64,000 nt of DNA from Bathynomus jamesi. Taxonomy: Eukaryota > Arthropoda > Malacostraca > Isopoda > Cirolanidae. The notes beneath the pieces were generated by a model. That model was not told the DNA's origin. It saw nothing but the letters and a program-made list of their open reading frames with translations, and did not search any database. The DNA lies in the NCBI GenBank assembly GCA_023014485.1, contig JAJOZX010005779.1:124001-188000 (forward strand). Reading direction: 5' to 3'. Position 1 is the first letter of the stretch. The number at the start of each line of letters is the position of its first letter. The translations under genes were made by a program, and so were the position numbers. This document shows positions 41,362-53,200 of this stretch, piece after piece.

Positions 41362-43785
41362 CACTAGGCAACAAATTTCAACTTTTTTTTTGTTACAGAC
41401 ACGTGAACTACTGATTCCTACTAAAGCGGTGATGCTGATTTCAGATCTGATATCAAAATTTCTCTATCACGTCCAGATTTTGTGTAACCGAAAACCCCTA
41501 TTTTTCATTTTTTTTCTCACCCGCTTCTATTACGAAAGCCGTCTAAGCTACTTTTCCGTGCCACGTTTTATGTTAAGCATACTTAAATAATTAGTGAACA
41601 GGGATGTCTTTCCTCCTTTATTCTGGCTTAAGACAGACAGCGGAATTCCGCTGGCGGAGTTACCACCCCTGCGCCCAACCATCCACCCAAAGCGCGTTAG
41701 TATTTTGTTGTTACTACTGAAAGGCAAATTCCTGTTCTTAAGTGAAACTTTGGTGTGTCCTCTTCCTTTGTCGCTTGTAGGATGACGAGCTCTCCTTCTG
41801 CAGGAACCAACAATAATCTCCCATCATATTTGGGTTGAAATTACCTTGGTATCTGTTTTCCATAACTGAGATCTGTTAGTGGAAGCGCTCACCATGCTCG
41901 TCACTTACAGCCCCAAGGTTGGCCGGGAAGAAGTCAAGATGAGAATGTAAAAAATGAATTTTCAAAGACATTCTGCATCCCATTATTTCATAAGATTTAA
42001 GCATGTTTTCTACGAGTTTACGGTGGTTTTCAGCTTTGTGGTTTCCAAGAAAATTTTTGACAACTTCAACGAAAGATGTCCATGCTCCTAGTTCATTCTC
42101 ATTTAGGTTAGATGGAAACGATGAGTCGTGGATGACACTGCGGATCTGTGGTCCAGTGAAAACTCCAGCTTCTAGCTTAGCATCTGTCAATATTCCTTTG
42201 AATTTATCCTTTAAATATTGGAAACCACTACCTTGATGATCCATACCCTTCACGAAATTTTTCATAAGGCCAAGTTTAATGTGAAGTGGTGGAAGATGTA
42301 CTTTCTGAGGGTCAATAAGTGCTGGGTGTTTCACATTGTATTTACCAACAACATGTTCAGTTCTAGATGGCCAATCATGTTTTTGTAGTGGTTCTTGTCA
42401 TCTCTGCTGTTCCATAGACACAAAAAGCACATATGCTTTGTGTAGCCCAACTGTAACCCAAGAAGTAATGATACAACTTTAAGGTCGCCACAAATATTCC
42501 ATGTGTGGTCCTTATATTTGATGAGTCTTAGCAGCAGTTTCATCGATTCATAAGTCTCATTAAGGCCAGTGGCATGTGCTACAGGTATTGAAGGTTTTTC
42601 ATTGCCGTTGTGCAGTAATACAGCTTTAAGGCTAGCTTTACTAGAGTCAATGAACAGTCTCCATTCTTTTGGATCATAGCGACAGCCAATCCCTTGCATC
42701 AGACCACTGATATCGTGGCAGAAACAAACGTTTTCTTCCTGTAAGTAAAATGATGAAAACTGCAAATGGCGATGGCGGAAATGGGAAACTTTGGTGTTTG
42801 GTTGGAGAAGATTAAATTCTTGAAGTCTTGAACCAAGCAACTCTGCCTTTTCTTTTGGTAATTCCAAATCGCGCACTAAGTCATTTAACTCCGCTTGACT
42901 TAACAAATGTGGGGAAATATTTGCATCTGGAACATATATGCCATCTTTCCCTGTTTCTATATCACTAGCAGAATCTTCAGATGAACTGCTGTCTGTTATC
43001 GTTGCTGGTGGAACTGGTGGTGGATTTGTTTCATCATGTGGTACTGGTTTCATTGCTGATTCGCAGTTTGGGTACGTGATCTTTGATTTGTTTTTCTTTG
43101 TGAAACCAGCAATCTTTGTCAAACAAAAATAACAATCATTGAAGTGATTTTTCGGCTCACGCCAAACCATGGGGACTGAGAACGGCATAGCTTTTCTTTT
43201 ACCATTCATCCAAGCTATTAACATTGCATTGCACTGTGCACAGCAAATATGTGGTGCCCAGTCCCTCTGTTGGTCTCCTAACTTAGTCAAAATAAACTTG
43301 TAGGCAAGTTTAATCTTTGTTGTTATGTTTCTACGTTGTGGCTTAGGTGTATATTGTCCACAGACAAAGCAGAAGTTGTCTGGGTGATTTACACAAGCAC
43401 GTCTATTTGATGCCATTTTGAATTACCATACAATATCTGAAAAAACGAAAGTAATAATTATTACGATGTGCCGTTGCCCGTTACTATGCTCTTGACTCAG
43501 TGTTGCCAACTCGGGATAAATTTTATTTATCAAAATTGTTCGAATTTGTATATAGTTGGCAAAAAAAATTGCTTTAACCTTGAAAAGCAAGTTTCATATT
43601 ACTGGCATTAAGCCGATTAAAACCAAAATCTGGACGTGGTAGAAAATTTTACTAAAAGTGATTTGCATTTTACACAAAATCTAGACGTGATAGAAAAAAT
43701 CTAATTATAGATTTGAAATCAGCATACCGAAATTAGCTAGGAGCACCTATTTGGTCTTCTGTAACAAAATCTTTGTTGCCTAGTG
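41362..43785 (-). mobile_element. DNA transposon with long CACTA-beginning TIRs and TTA duplication
   Basis: The ends are perfect inverted repeats over 'cactaggcaacaaa'. They extend as imperfect repeats over about 130 bp (shared blocks 'ttttgttacaga', 'atgctgatttca' and 'tctatcacgt' then 'agattttgtgtaa'). TTA flanks both sides (41359-41361 and 43786-43788). CACTA-type ends with a 3-bp duplication point to the CMC (CACTA) superfamily, but the encoded protein is not one I can place there. The single coding region is on the minus strand. Confidence 0.85.
41876..43416 (-). pseudogene. Unassigned transposase-like protein of the CACTA-ended element
   Basis: Two frames (42331-43416 and 41876-42334) overlap by four bases and read as one protein of about 510 residues with one frameshift. 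The N terminus has a Cys-rich zinc-binding region ('CVNHPDNFCFVCGQYTP', 'HICCAQCNAML', 'DCYFCLTKIAGF'). An acidic linker follows, then a probable RNase H-like core: 'RLFIDSSKASLKAVLLHNGN' and 'CGDLKVVSLLLGLQLGYTKH' followed by 'MCFLCLWNSRDD'. The end has 'HSHLDFFPANLGAVSDEHGE'. The start is well placed (MASNRRACVNHP). I recall similar arthropod proteins of unknown function. Catalytic assignments are inference. Confidence 0.7.
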
Positions 43786-44017
43786 TTATATATGGATTTC
43801 ACATTTCAAACTAATTTCACATTTTCAATGAAAATGACTAATCTCACCTAACGAGACTAACTTAACAAGACCTAACCGAGCATAATGTAACCCGCCTGTC
43901 GACATTGCGCGGATCGATTTTGTTCCTCCACCCGTTATAATGGATTAAGAGAAAGGAACTGGCAAGTGGCAATCTTTGCGATCGTTACCACAAATACAAT
44001 GTGTTGTTGTTGTTGTT
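43786..44017. other. Short spacer between two DNA transposons
   Basis: No gene. It ends in (TTG)n, which holds the target duplication of the next hAT. Confidence 0.5.
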
Positions 44018-46594
44018 CAGTGTTGCCAACTTAGTCTTTTTAAGGCCAGATCTAGTTTATTATAGCTTCATTTGGTTTATTTTTTTCGATTTTGGTTTAT
44101 GGTTTTAAAACTTAGTTTTTTGTCTTTCTCAGTTAGTCTTAATCTAGTCTCTTTCTTCATCCCAGTACTCAATTCATGTTAAACGTTTTTTTAAATATTT
44201 TTCTATTCAAATTTTATGTTAATCATGGGTTGAAACAGACTCTGACGTGTTTGTTTCGTCTGCATACGTAAGTTAGATCTTCATTTTCGTCTGCTGTCGC
44301 GTTTTACTCATGTGACGTGTCGGTAGTCGGTACTCGATCATCTCGATGTGCAGTAATTGTCAGTTGTTGTTTAAGAAGTGTTAGAATACGTACTGTATCT
44401 TATATAACGTAAAAATAAGTCCTAATAGTTTTCAAAACGTGTTTCTTCGTAAGAATTTGAGTGATATTACAACCCATAAAAAAATTTAACATGCCAAAGC
44501 AGACGTATGCTCAGAAATTTAGGAAGGAGTGGCTGAAAGATCCCATGTGTAAAGAATGGATTCGAGAGGAACCGAGAAATTCAACCAAGGCATATTGTAA
44601 ATATTGCAAAATCTCTTTTCGAGCAAGATATGCAGACATCTAACAACATATTAGTACAAAGAAACACTCTTCTTATAGTTCTTCGTTCGCTCAACCAGTC
44701 AGAAAAAGTTAGATTTTCCCCCAAAATCCGTAAGTAATGAAACTAGCATTGCTGAGGCAAGACAAGCATTATTTATTGCCGAACATTGCTCTTTGAATGC
44801 ATGCGATCACTTAACTGATTTGTGCAAGAGATCATTTTCTGACAGTAATATTGCTCGCCAAATGAAATTTCACCGTACAAAGTGTAGTGCTCTAATGAAA
44901 AATATTTTGTATCCATATTTTTTGAACGAGTTAAAGGATGACATTGGAGATGAAGGATACAGTATTCTTCTTTTAGATGAATCTACAGACATTAGTGTTG
45001 CTAAGTATTTAGGGATAACTATAATATATTTTAGCATCTCTAAAAAGAAGATAGTGTCAACTTTTCTTGAGTTAGCCATACTTGAAGAATGCACAGCTGA
45101 TGCCATGGTTAATTTGCTAAAATCAACTTTGGAGAAGTGCGGCTTGAATTTAAAAAAATGATTGGAATTGGAACTGATAATGCAAGTGTTATGACAGGAG
45201 TTAATAACGGATTGTACGTAAAACTGAAAGCAGAATTACCTTCATTAATACTTGTCAGGTGCCTCTGTCACTCCCTATAATTAGCTACCTCTAGTGCTGT
45301 CAATGAAACACTGCCTCGCAACTTAGACTTCATGGTTAGCGAGACCTATAACTGGTTCAGTAGGTCTCACTCACGTCAACTAGCCTACAAAAGGCTTTAC
45401 AGTACTATCAATAAGGAACACAGTTCGCTAAAGATTGTTCAAGCATGTCAAACTAGATGGTTATCAATTGCTTCTGCTGTAACGCGAATCTGTGATCAAT
45501 GGATTGAATTGAGGTGTCACTTTGAAATTACTCGGAGGGAACAAAAATGCCACACCTCTGAAATGTTGTATAATATGTTCTGTGATGAAAAGAACAGAGC
45601 ATATTTGCTATTTTTAAAACATGTATTGACTGATGTCAATAGAGTAAATCTAAGTTTTGAATAAAAAAACGTAGATCCTACAAAATTATTGGAAAGTCTA
45701 GTTTTTCTTGCAGAAAGCCTTCTGAAACAGATTGTGGTTCCAATGAAAAAGCTTGACCCTTTTACCTGTATCATTGAAGAAAACTTAGATGCAAAGCCAT
45801 ATTTAGGCTATGAAGCTGAAAAAAAGCTTAGAGAACTGAATCTTAATGATACAGAAGATAACGTTATTAGACGAAGGTGCACAAAATTTGTGGTTCATTT
45901 GTTGATGGAAATTAGACAAAGAGTCCCAGAAAATATCCACATCTTAAAGAAGATCTCGCTTTTCTCAGTATCTAATGCACTAAATGTGTCCAAGGAACGC
46001 ATAACAGATGTACTCGAAATGCTATGCGTGTCTCCTAATGATATAAGCAAATAGATGTTCAATGGAACAACTTAACATTGGTGAAACGGCCAACATTCTT
46101 GATACTCAACAATTCTGGGCTGAAGTTTCTATGTACCGTGATGCTGCTGGAGATAACTCTTTCAAAGAGTTGTCAACTATAGCTACACATGTTCTATGCA
46201 TACCACACTCCAATGCGGAAGTAGAACGAATCTTCAGCCAAATGAACATTGTGAAGTCCAAACAAAGAAACCGAATGAAGACTGAACTTTTAAATGCAAT
46301 CCTCAGCATTCGAGATGGTATAAAGAGAGCCGAAAAAACATGCCATACATATGATTTACCAGAAAGTGTTATTAAGAACATTGGAAAAAAGCTTGCCTAC
46401 ATTCAACAAGAAAAAACAATGGAGGAGGAAGATGATTCTGATGAAAATGATTCAGCTCACGTCCCTATTTTGCCCATAGGTTAATAAAAAAGGTTGGTTT
46501 ATTTTCTAGTTCTTTCTGTTTTGAATTTAGTTTATTTTGGTCTTTTTTTGACATCGATCTGGTCTGATTTGGAAATAGGAAAGTGGCAACACTG
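44018..46594 (+). mobile_element. hAT element with decayed transposase, 2577 bp
   Basis: TIRs 'cagtgttgccaac' (left) and 'gtggcaacactg' (right), flanked by the 8-mer TTGTTGTT on both sides (44010-44017 and 46595-46602). The duplication lies in a TTG repeat, so it is weaker evidence than a unique 8-mer. It encodes a transposase on the plus strand. Confidence 0.88.
44491..46484 (+). pseudogene. hAT transposase (BED finger to dimerisation domain), inactivated
   Basis: Read in six pieces. The BED-like finger has 'AYCKYCKISF', then a TAA stop at 44641, then 'QHISTKKHSS'. The catalytic part has 'LLLDESTDISVAKYLG' (first Asp), 'IGTDNASVMTGVNNG' (second Asp) and 'RCLCHSL' (C-x2-H) followed by a stop. 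The insertion domain follows in 45332-45664. The last pieces (45689-46484) hold the C-terminal catalytic helix and dimerisation motif 'CIPHSNAEVERIFSQMNIVK', ending in an acidic tail. At least four stops or shifts. All domains are present, so loss of function is by point changes. Confidence 0.9.
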
Positions 46595-46602
46595 TTGTTG
46601 TT

Positions 46603-46793
46603 GTTATTGTTATTGTTTCACTGCCACTTCATCTCCGATGAGTCACATCGCAGCGAACGGCAGCTGGCATGATCATAGGCAAGAAAGGAGTACCCCGACG
46701 AGTAGGAAGTACGTCAGACGGTCAGAGGTTCCAGTCGGAATGTCGGAGAATCAGTGAATATCTATTTTAAGGCGGGTAAAAACAGTAAGGATA
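46603..46793. other. Spacer between hAT and BEL-1
   Basis: No recognised feature. It ends 'aacagtaaggata' at the BEL-1 LTR. The base after the opposite LTR (57983) does not repeat these bases, so no target duplication is visible. Confidence 0.5.
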
Positions 46794-47512
46794 TGTGAAA
46801 AATGCTCTGTATGAATTGGTCCACAATTAACCTACCCCTTATTTCTCCAGTCTAACTATAGAGTAGATCAAGTCTAGCCTAGAGGGGTCAGCCTAGAGAT
46901 TCCGGAAATGGTCCAGAGCGGGCAGATAAATTGAGGTCCACAGTAGGATTCCTCACCAAACTAGGTTAGGGCAATCTACCTATACCTTTGTTAAGCTATG
47001 AGTTGATGCTGGGTCTTAGGCCACAATGTAGGCCTAAGTTGTCTGACCCAGCTTAATTTAATGAATCTACCTAAACTGGGCTAAAAACACAATTAGTCAC
47101 TTACTGCTAGTTATTAGAGAGTCCCTTTTCCCGTCTTGTTTGTTTATTAAGAGCGTACTTGCTGGTGGGGATCTTTTTCGTTGTCTGTTCTTGTCCCTTC
47201 CCCAGTTCCGTCCTCTCGCCCCCGTTCCTCGTTTTCGTTCTCCTTTGTTCTCCTTTTCGCGGGGCTTTTTCCACCAGCGTCGTGTTGGTTTTTTCCTCGA
47301 TTGGTTGAGCGGTAATGTATATCTATTACCGAGCACGCTCTTGTCACACAGTATATAAATACTAGTGTGGAGAATAACTCTGGTGAGCAACCAATTGGTT
47401 TCATCCACCCAGTTATTGACATAAAAGGAATTTAATAATTGTTAGATTAACTACCTACCTACTCAGTGAACCATTTTCGTTACCTCCCAACTACCCACTC
47501 ATCAGTTTTCCA
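46794..47512 (-). repeat. BEL-1 LTR (3' LTR on the coding strand)
   Basis: 719 bp, nearly identical to 1489-2206 and 57265-57982. The internal side at 47513 reads 'tactggggccccgggagata', which does not look like a classical polypurine tract. Confidence 0.92.
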
Positions 47513-47750
47513 TATACTGGGGCCCCGGGAGATAAAAATTTGGTGTCATTGTCACCAATTTTTATGTCTGAGTGTAGACTAGCTAACTATTTGACTGTAA
47601 ATGCCTGTTAATCTGATTAACAGTGCCTATCCTCACCTTCTCATGGAGAAGGTGTAGCATTTAATTAGAAGAGAAAATATACATCCATAGGATGAAACTG
47701 TCTATGGTCTTTACCATAAGAAAAGAAAAAGTGAAAGTTAGAAGATAAAA
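47513..47750 (-). other. BEL-1 3' untranslated region
   Basis: Between the integrase stop and the 3' LTR, with no ORF. It includes imperfect palindromes 'ttggtgtcattgtcaccaat' and 'ctgttaatctgattaacagt', with potential for local hairpins. Confidence 0.6.
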
Positions 47751-49376
47751 TTACAATTCCCCAGCATCTATTTTTTGTTGTAAAAATAGTCGCGCCTTTA
47801 ATGCTGTTTGTCGCTGAGGTCTTGTGTCTGTCAATGTTGTAGTAGGATGCGTTACCACTCCTACTGTCAAAGGAATAGTTACTGGAAGTTCAGTGTCTCC
47901 AGTTGTTACTGTCAGTGGAGAAGGTTCTCCAAAGTCCATTGTTTTGGGTCCAGACTCTAAAGGGTACAAAAGAGAAATGTCTCTTGTTGTGTCACCCGTT
48001 GAAGTCCTTAATTTGACCACTCTTGTTACCCCGTCTGCCCCTGGTCTGAGTTCTGAAACTCTAGCCAGAGGCCAGTATTGTCTTGGAGTACTGTCATGTA
48101 TGAGAACAAGGTCCCCTACCTTAATTGTGTCAGACCAATCCTTCTTAGTCATTTGTTTATGTCTCTCCCTTAGACCCATCAAGTACTCAGTTTTCCACTG
48201 TTTAATGAAATGAGCTTTAACTCTAGTTAAATGTTGTAACTTAGTCTGGAGCTCATCATGTCGTTGAGTCCAGTTTGGGTCTTCTGAAGAGTCTATATTG
48301 TAGTCCGGCAGGAGACTAACTTGTTCTCCCCGAATCAAATGATTTGGAGTTAATGGTTCCGGGTCATTAATGTTGAGACTCACATAAGTGAGTGGTCTAT
48401 TGTTAATGATGTTCTCAATCTCAGCCAGGAGAGTGAGCAACTCAAATAAGTGTATCTGTTTTTTACCAATTGCTTTCTTCAAGCAATTCTTTACTGTTTG
48501 TATATTTCTCTCCCAGATAGAACCATACCAAGGAGAGGCAACTGGAATATACTTCCACTTTATGTTTGAATTTTTTATATATAATTGTGTGAGTTCATCG
48601 CTTAACAAGTCGTGGATGACTTGTTCACCAGCCTTGAAATATGTAGCATTGTCATTCCAAACTGTCTTTGGTACTGAATGTCGTGCACAGAATCTCTTAA
48701 AGACAGCAACAAAAGATTCTGCTGTAAGGTCCTCCACAACATCCAGATAAACAGCTCGTGAGGCAGCACATGTAAACAGTACAATGTACATTTTTTGTTC
48801 AGTGTCACTCACCCCTACAGTCAATGCTCCTGTATAGTCAATGCCTACAGTCTCAAAGGGTCTGTTGAGAGTAACTCTCTCCTCTGGCAAAGCAGGAGGA
48901 TTTGGTTTCCTATAGGGCCTAGCATGAATACGCCTACATGTGACACACTCACTCAGGACTGTTTTAACAGTGATCCTTCCCTTGCGTATCCAATAAGTTT
49001 TTCTTAATGTAGTTAGTGTCTGTGGTACCCCCATATGATATACATCATTGTGTGTTTGTCTGATGATTAATGTGGTCAAATAGCTAAATCTAGGTAAAAG
49101 GATTGGATGTTTGCTTTTGTATGACAGTTTTGATTTGTCTAATCTCCCTTTACACCTTAGAAGGCCTTCCTCATCTCTGAACAAGTTTAGATCCACAACT
49201 ACTGATGGTACAGGTTCTTTTGTTTGTTTCCCATTAGTCAAGAATTCTAACTCTTTATTGTACTCTTTTTGTTGTGCATGGCCTATCCAGTACTTGGTTG
49301 CAACTTCTGTATAATTATGATTGTTTTTATTTAGCTGTTTGTTTATTGTAGTTAAACAGTTGTGAGCAAACCTCAA
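47751..49376 (-). CDS. BEL-1 integrase with C-terminal DUF5641-like domain
   Basis: A clean 541-codon frame. It has the HHCC zinc-binding region ('THNDVYHMGV', 'CVTCRRIHARPY') and the catalytic triad in 'VGIDYTGALTVG', 'VWNDNATYFKAGE' and 'YGSIWERNIQTVK', all acidic residues retained. 'NNRPLTYVS' and 'LTPNHLIRGEQ' follow, and at ~430-490 the small C-terminal domain 'VGDLVLIHDSTPRQYWPLA'. This is the only BEL-1 module with no visible lesion. It reads on from RNase H through a short disrupted stretch (49377-49740). Confidence 0.93.
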   Translation of the reverse strand: MRFAHNCLTTINKQLNKNNHNYTEVATKYWIGHAQQKEYNKELEFLTNGKQTKEPVPSVVVDLNLFRDEEGLLRCKGRLDKSKLSYKSKHPILLPRFSYLTTLIIRQTHNDVYHMGVPQTLTTLRKTYWIRKGRITVKTVLSECVTCRRIHARPYRKPNPPALPEERVTLNRPFETVGIDYTGALTVGVSDTEQKMYIVLFTCAASRAVYLDVVEDLTAESFVAVFKRFCARHSVPKTVWNDNATYFKAGEQVIHDLLSDELTQLYIKNSNIKWKYIPVASPWYGSIWERNIQTVKNCLKKAIGKKQIHLFELLTLLAEIENIINNRPLTYVSLNINDPEPLTPNHLIRGEQVSLLPDYNIDSSEDPNWTQRHDELQTKLQHLTRVKAHFIKQWKTEYLMGLRERHKQMTKKDWSDTIKVGDLVLIHDSTPRQYWPLARVSELRPGADGVTRVVKLRTSTGDTTRDISLLYPLESGPKTMDFGEPSPLTVTTGDTELPVTIPLTVGVVTHPTTTLTDTRPQRQTALKARLFLQQKIDAGEL

Positions 49377-49403
49377 ACAGTAGGCTGTGACCCTGACAAG
49401 TTT

Positions 49404-49740
49404 ACTGAAGTCAGAATAACGTTCATAATTAGTGATGGTTCAACCTTTTCATTTGAAAAGATTAAATTTAATGTCAAGTTAACTTGTTCCACAGGCCATT
49501 GGTCTGTATTACAGAACCACTTAGGTCCCATAAACCAAGTTTTGTTTGACTTCAACAACTTGTAGGATAAAACTGAAGTCAGAATAACGTTCATAATTAG
49601 TGATTGGTTCAACCATTTCATTTGAAAAGATTAAATTTAATGTCAAGTTAACTTGTTCCACAGGCCATTGGTCTGTATTACAGAACCACTTAGGTCCCAT
49701 AAACCAAGTTTTGTTTGACTTCAACAACTTGTAGGATAAA
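49404..49740. repeat. 168-bp tandem duplication inside BEL-1
   Basis: The unit beginning 'actgaagtcagaataacgtt' at 49404 is repeated from 49572. The second copy has one extra T ('gtgattggttc'). It falls between RNase H and the integrase N-terminal region. The left unit is in another frame after that base, so it breaks the polyprotein. Confidence 0.92.
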
Positions 49741-50243
49741 CCTCTGGTCAGAAAGTCTGCTGGATTTTGTTTAGTTGGAACATAGTGAAAGTTTACTTGT
49801 AGGCTTTCATTAGCTTCAGCTATTTCTTTTAGCCTATTTCTTACAAAGATATTCTTACTATTAATGCTATCATTCCGTATCCAGGCAAGACAAATCTGAC
49901 TGTCAAGCCAGATGTGGATATCAGTTATGTTCACATCATGGTAAGCATCCTTAAGCAATGAAATGGTTTTAATGGCTAATGCAGCAGCCAATAGTTCCAA
50001 TTGAGGTATGGTTTGGGTAGGTTTGAGAGGTGCAACTTTCCCTTTTGCATAAATTAGATGACTTTCTGTAGGACTTACAAGATACGAACAGCACCCATAA
50101 GCTTGTGTGCTTGCATCAGCAAACACATGAAGTCTCTGGGGCTTATCCCTAAACCCACAGCACCTTTGAATTTTAATGTTCTGCACTTTTGTTAAATCAG
50201 CAGCTAACTTCTTCCAAGATTTTTGATTTTCATTTGTTATTGG
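49572..50243 (-). pseudogene. BEL-1 RNase H domain
   Basis: Minus-strand motifs 'HVFADASTQAYGCCSYLV' (first Asp), 'IPQLELLAAALAI' (Glu), 'DIHIWLDSQICLAWI' (second Asp) and 'YVPTKQNPADFLTRG'. Upstream it connects to RT, but the hAT at 50252-54071 splits the two. Downstream it meets the 168-bp duplication. Confidence 0.9.
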
Positions 50244-50251
50244 ATCATCCC

Positions 50252-53200
50252 CAGTGGCGGTTCCTCATATGGGCAATATGGGCAGCAGCACAGGGCGGCA
50301 TTTGTGGAGGGGCGGCATGAGCGCCTGCAAAAAAAATAAAAATAAAAATAAGAATGAATAAATAAAGAAATAAATAAAAATAAAAAATAAAATAAAATAA
50401 ATAATAAAAGATCAATAAATATATTTTTATTAATAAAAAACCATCTATTGCATTTTCCATAAACCTTCCCATAAAAGACCTAAACAATGCAAAATGCTTC
50501 CAGATTAATATTATTGGGAATAAAGGCCCATACTTTAACATATGTAATGTTATTTTTCTGGGTTTGGTTAAATAGTGAAATGTATATTATTTATTACAGA
50601 ACGAATCTTCACACTAAGCCACTAAGGTCTGTCAAATAACCGCAAATGGATAAGAAGAGGTCAAAGCTATCAGGTGCTCAGTTTAGAAAAAAGAGGAAAG
50701 AAGAAGAGGAGAAACGAGCAAAAGATAAAGGTATAGAGCTATGTCATCTACTCTTCACTGCTATATTGCACTGCTATTTTGTGATATAGCTTTCTGAGTC
50801 ATTTGAAATGTACTATTATGTATATAATTAGCCATTAACCAAGGAGGTTGTATTATTCATTTGTTTCCTATTCTAAAAGTTTAATAAATTGTGCTTAATA
50901 ACATGTTAAATTAATTGTACTAGCCTATTCATGCATTGGTCTGTTATGTTCTATTTTACTATTTGCAGGGGCACTTTTGAAATATTTTGGAACACCCTCT
51001 GCCACTAGCCAGGATGAGAAGCCGTCTACTTCTGCCATTATTGAGGCTGAGGAGCCATCTACCTCCTCAGCCTCACATATGTCTCCACAAATGCAGTCTG
51101 ATCCTGAGGATGAAGACCCATTTGCTTCTACTTCTCCCCGGCAGGACTCTTCAGGTGAGTTTGTGTGCACATATGTCTGTGAGTGTGTGCGTGTGTGTGT
51201 ATGTGTATGTGTGTGCATCCCTGCAAAGCATTTTGCAAACAGTTATAAATTATAATGTTATTATCACTGGGTCTGGGTTACTGGGTATGTGTGGTGTTTC
51301 ACCACCATAATTCCATAACACCACCACCATAACAAAGTGCTGTGAATAATGTGTTATCTAACTTAGGTGTGTATACTAATGAGTAATGCTCTTGTTCTTT
51401 CTATTAGAAATGCCTGGAGCAGAATCGCCTCCTGAGGATGAGTCTCTGTCCACCGACCCTGCTAACTGGCCTTCAGTTCTGACTGAGAGAATTCGGACAC
51501 AACTGGTTTCCAGGGGACCAAGTCAAGTACCATCTGACTTTGTATTCCCTAGAAACGACAGTGACGGAAGAAGTTTCCACCATCAATACTTCAGGAAGTC
51601 ATTGGTTAGTGGGGAAAATATAACCAGAAGTTGGTTGGTCTATTCCTTAAAAAACAACAGCCTTTTCTGTTTCTGTTGTACATTATTTTCCAAGAGGAAA
51701 ATAAATTTAACAAGTTTGGGACTCTCGGACTGGAAGCATGCAAGCTCATTGCTCACATCACATGACAACAGTTCAGAACACCTAAATTCTATGAAAATCT
51801 GGAAAGAACTGGCAGTGAGGATGAGAAAGGGGGAGACCATTGACAAGCAGGAGATGGCACTTCTGGAGGCTGAGAAGTTGAGATGGAGAGCGGTGCTGAC
51901 ACGTCTCACTGCTATTGTGCATTCTCTGGCAGTTAGGAATTTGGCACTAAGGGGACATACAGAAAAATTGTTCTCACCATCAAATGGCAATTTTCTGAAA
52001 GAAGTTGAACTGATGGCACAATTTGATCCTATAATGCAAGAGCACATTAACCGTGTCCAAAAAGGGACCTCCAGTCACACCAGCTACCTCGGCCACCACA
52101 TACAAAACGAACTCATTGATTTGTCGAGCAGCAAGACCATTTCAGCAATGGTGAGCGACATCAAACAATCAAAGTTTTTTTCAATAATTCTAGATTGCAC
52201 TCCAGATATCAGCCACACTGAACAGTTGTCAGTTGTGATTCGGGTTGTGTCACTGGAGGGGAAGCCCATATAAAGGAACATTTCATGGGGTTTTTGGAGG
52301 CAGAGGAGTCCACTGGTCAACATTTGGCATCTCTGATTCTGAAGAGACTGGAGGAGCTAAAAGTTCCTTTCATGGACTGTAGAGGACAATCATACGACAA
52401 CGGGGCCAACATGAGGGGAAAAAACAAGGGTGTTCAATCCAGGCTCCTAGAAATTAATCCCAGAGCTCTGTTTGTTCCATGTGGGGCTCATTCTCTGAAT
52501 TTGCTTGTGGCCGATGCTGCTAAGGGATCTATTGATGCCACAAGTTACTTTGGCATCTTGCAGAAGCTTTACAACTTGTTTTCAGCCTCCACACAACGAT
52601 GGGCCATTTTGAAAAAACATGTGAACATCACATTGAAGATGTGGTCTGATACAAGGTGGGAAAGCAAGATCAAGAGTGTGGAGCCCCTGAGATATCAGGC
52701 AGCTGCAGTGAGAGATGCACTGATCGAGGTGAGGGACCACACCAAAGACTCTGTAATAAAGGTCGAGGCTCAATCTCTATCAGAGGAGGTTGGGTCATAC
52801 CGCTTCGCCATTTGTTCAGTGGTGTGGCATGACCTGTTGTGTCAAATTCAGCATGTGAGCAAGCAGATGCAGTCTCCTAGCATGCACGTTGATGTTGCAG
52901 TAAATCTCCTAAAAAAAACAGAGAGAGGTCTCCGCAATTACAGGGCAACAGGTTTTGTGGCTGCACAAATGGCAGCCACAGATATCTGTGAACAAATGAA
53001 TGTGGAGGCTGTGTTAAAACAAAAACGGCTGAGGTCCACAAAGCGGCACTTCTCCTATGAAGCATCTGATGAGCCCTTGATTGATGCTTTGAAGAAGATG
53101 GAGGTGACATTTTTCAATGCAGTGGTTGATGCTGCAACATCAGCCATTCAGGAAAGATTTTCCACGTTGAAAATTGTGGGAGAGAAGTTTGGAGTGCTGA

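Noticed and set aside
43498..43511. A 'cagtgttgccaac' motif inside the CACTA-ended element, identical to the TIR of the hAT at 44018
   Set aside because: No paired inverted end or duplication is visible for it there; it may be chance or a tiny relic.
50925..51310. ORFs of His/Thr or Val/Cys repeats in the hAT intron
   Set aside because: Products of a (GT)n tract spanning the second intron. Only the exon segment 50969-51154 is taken as coding.
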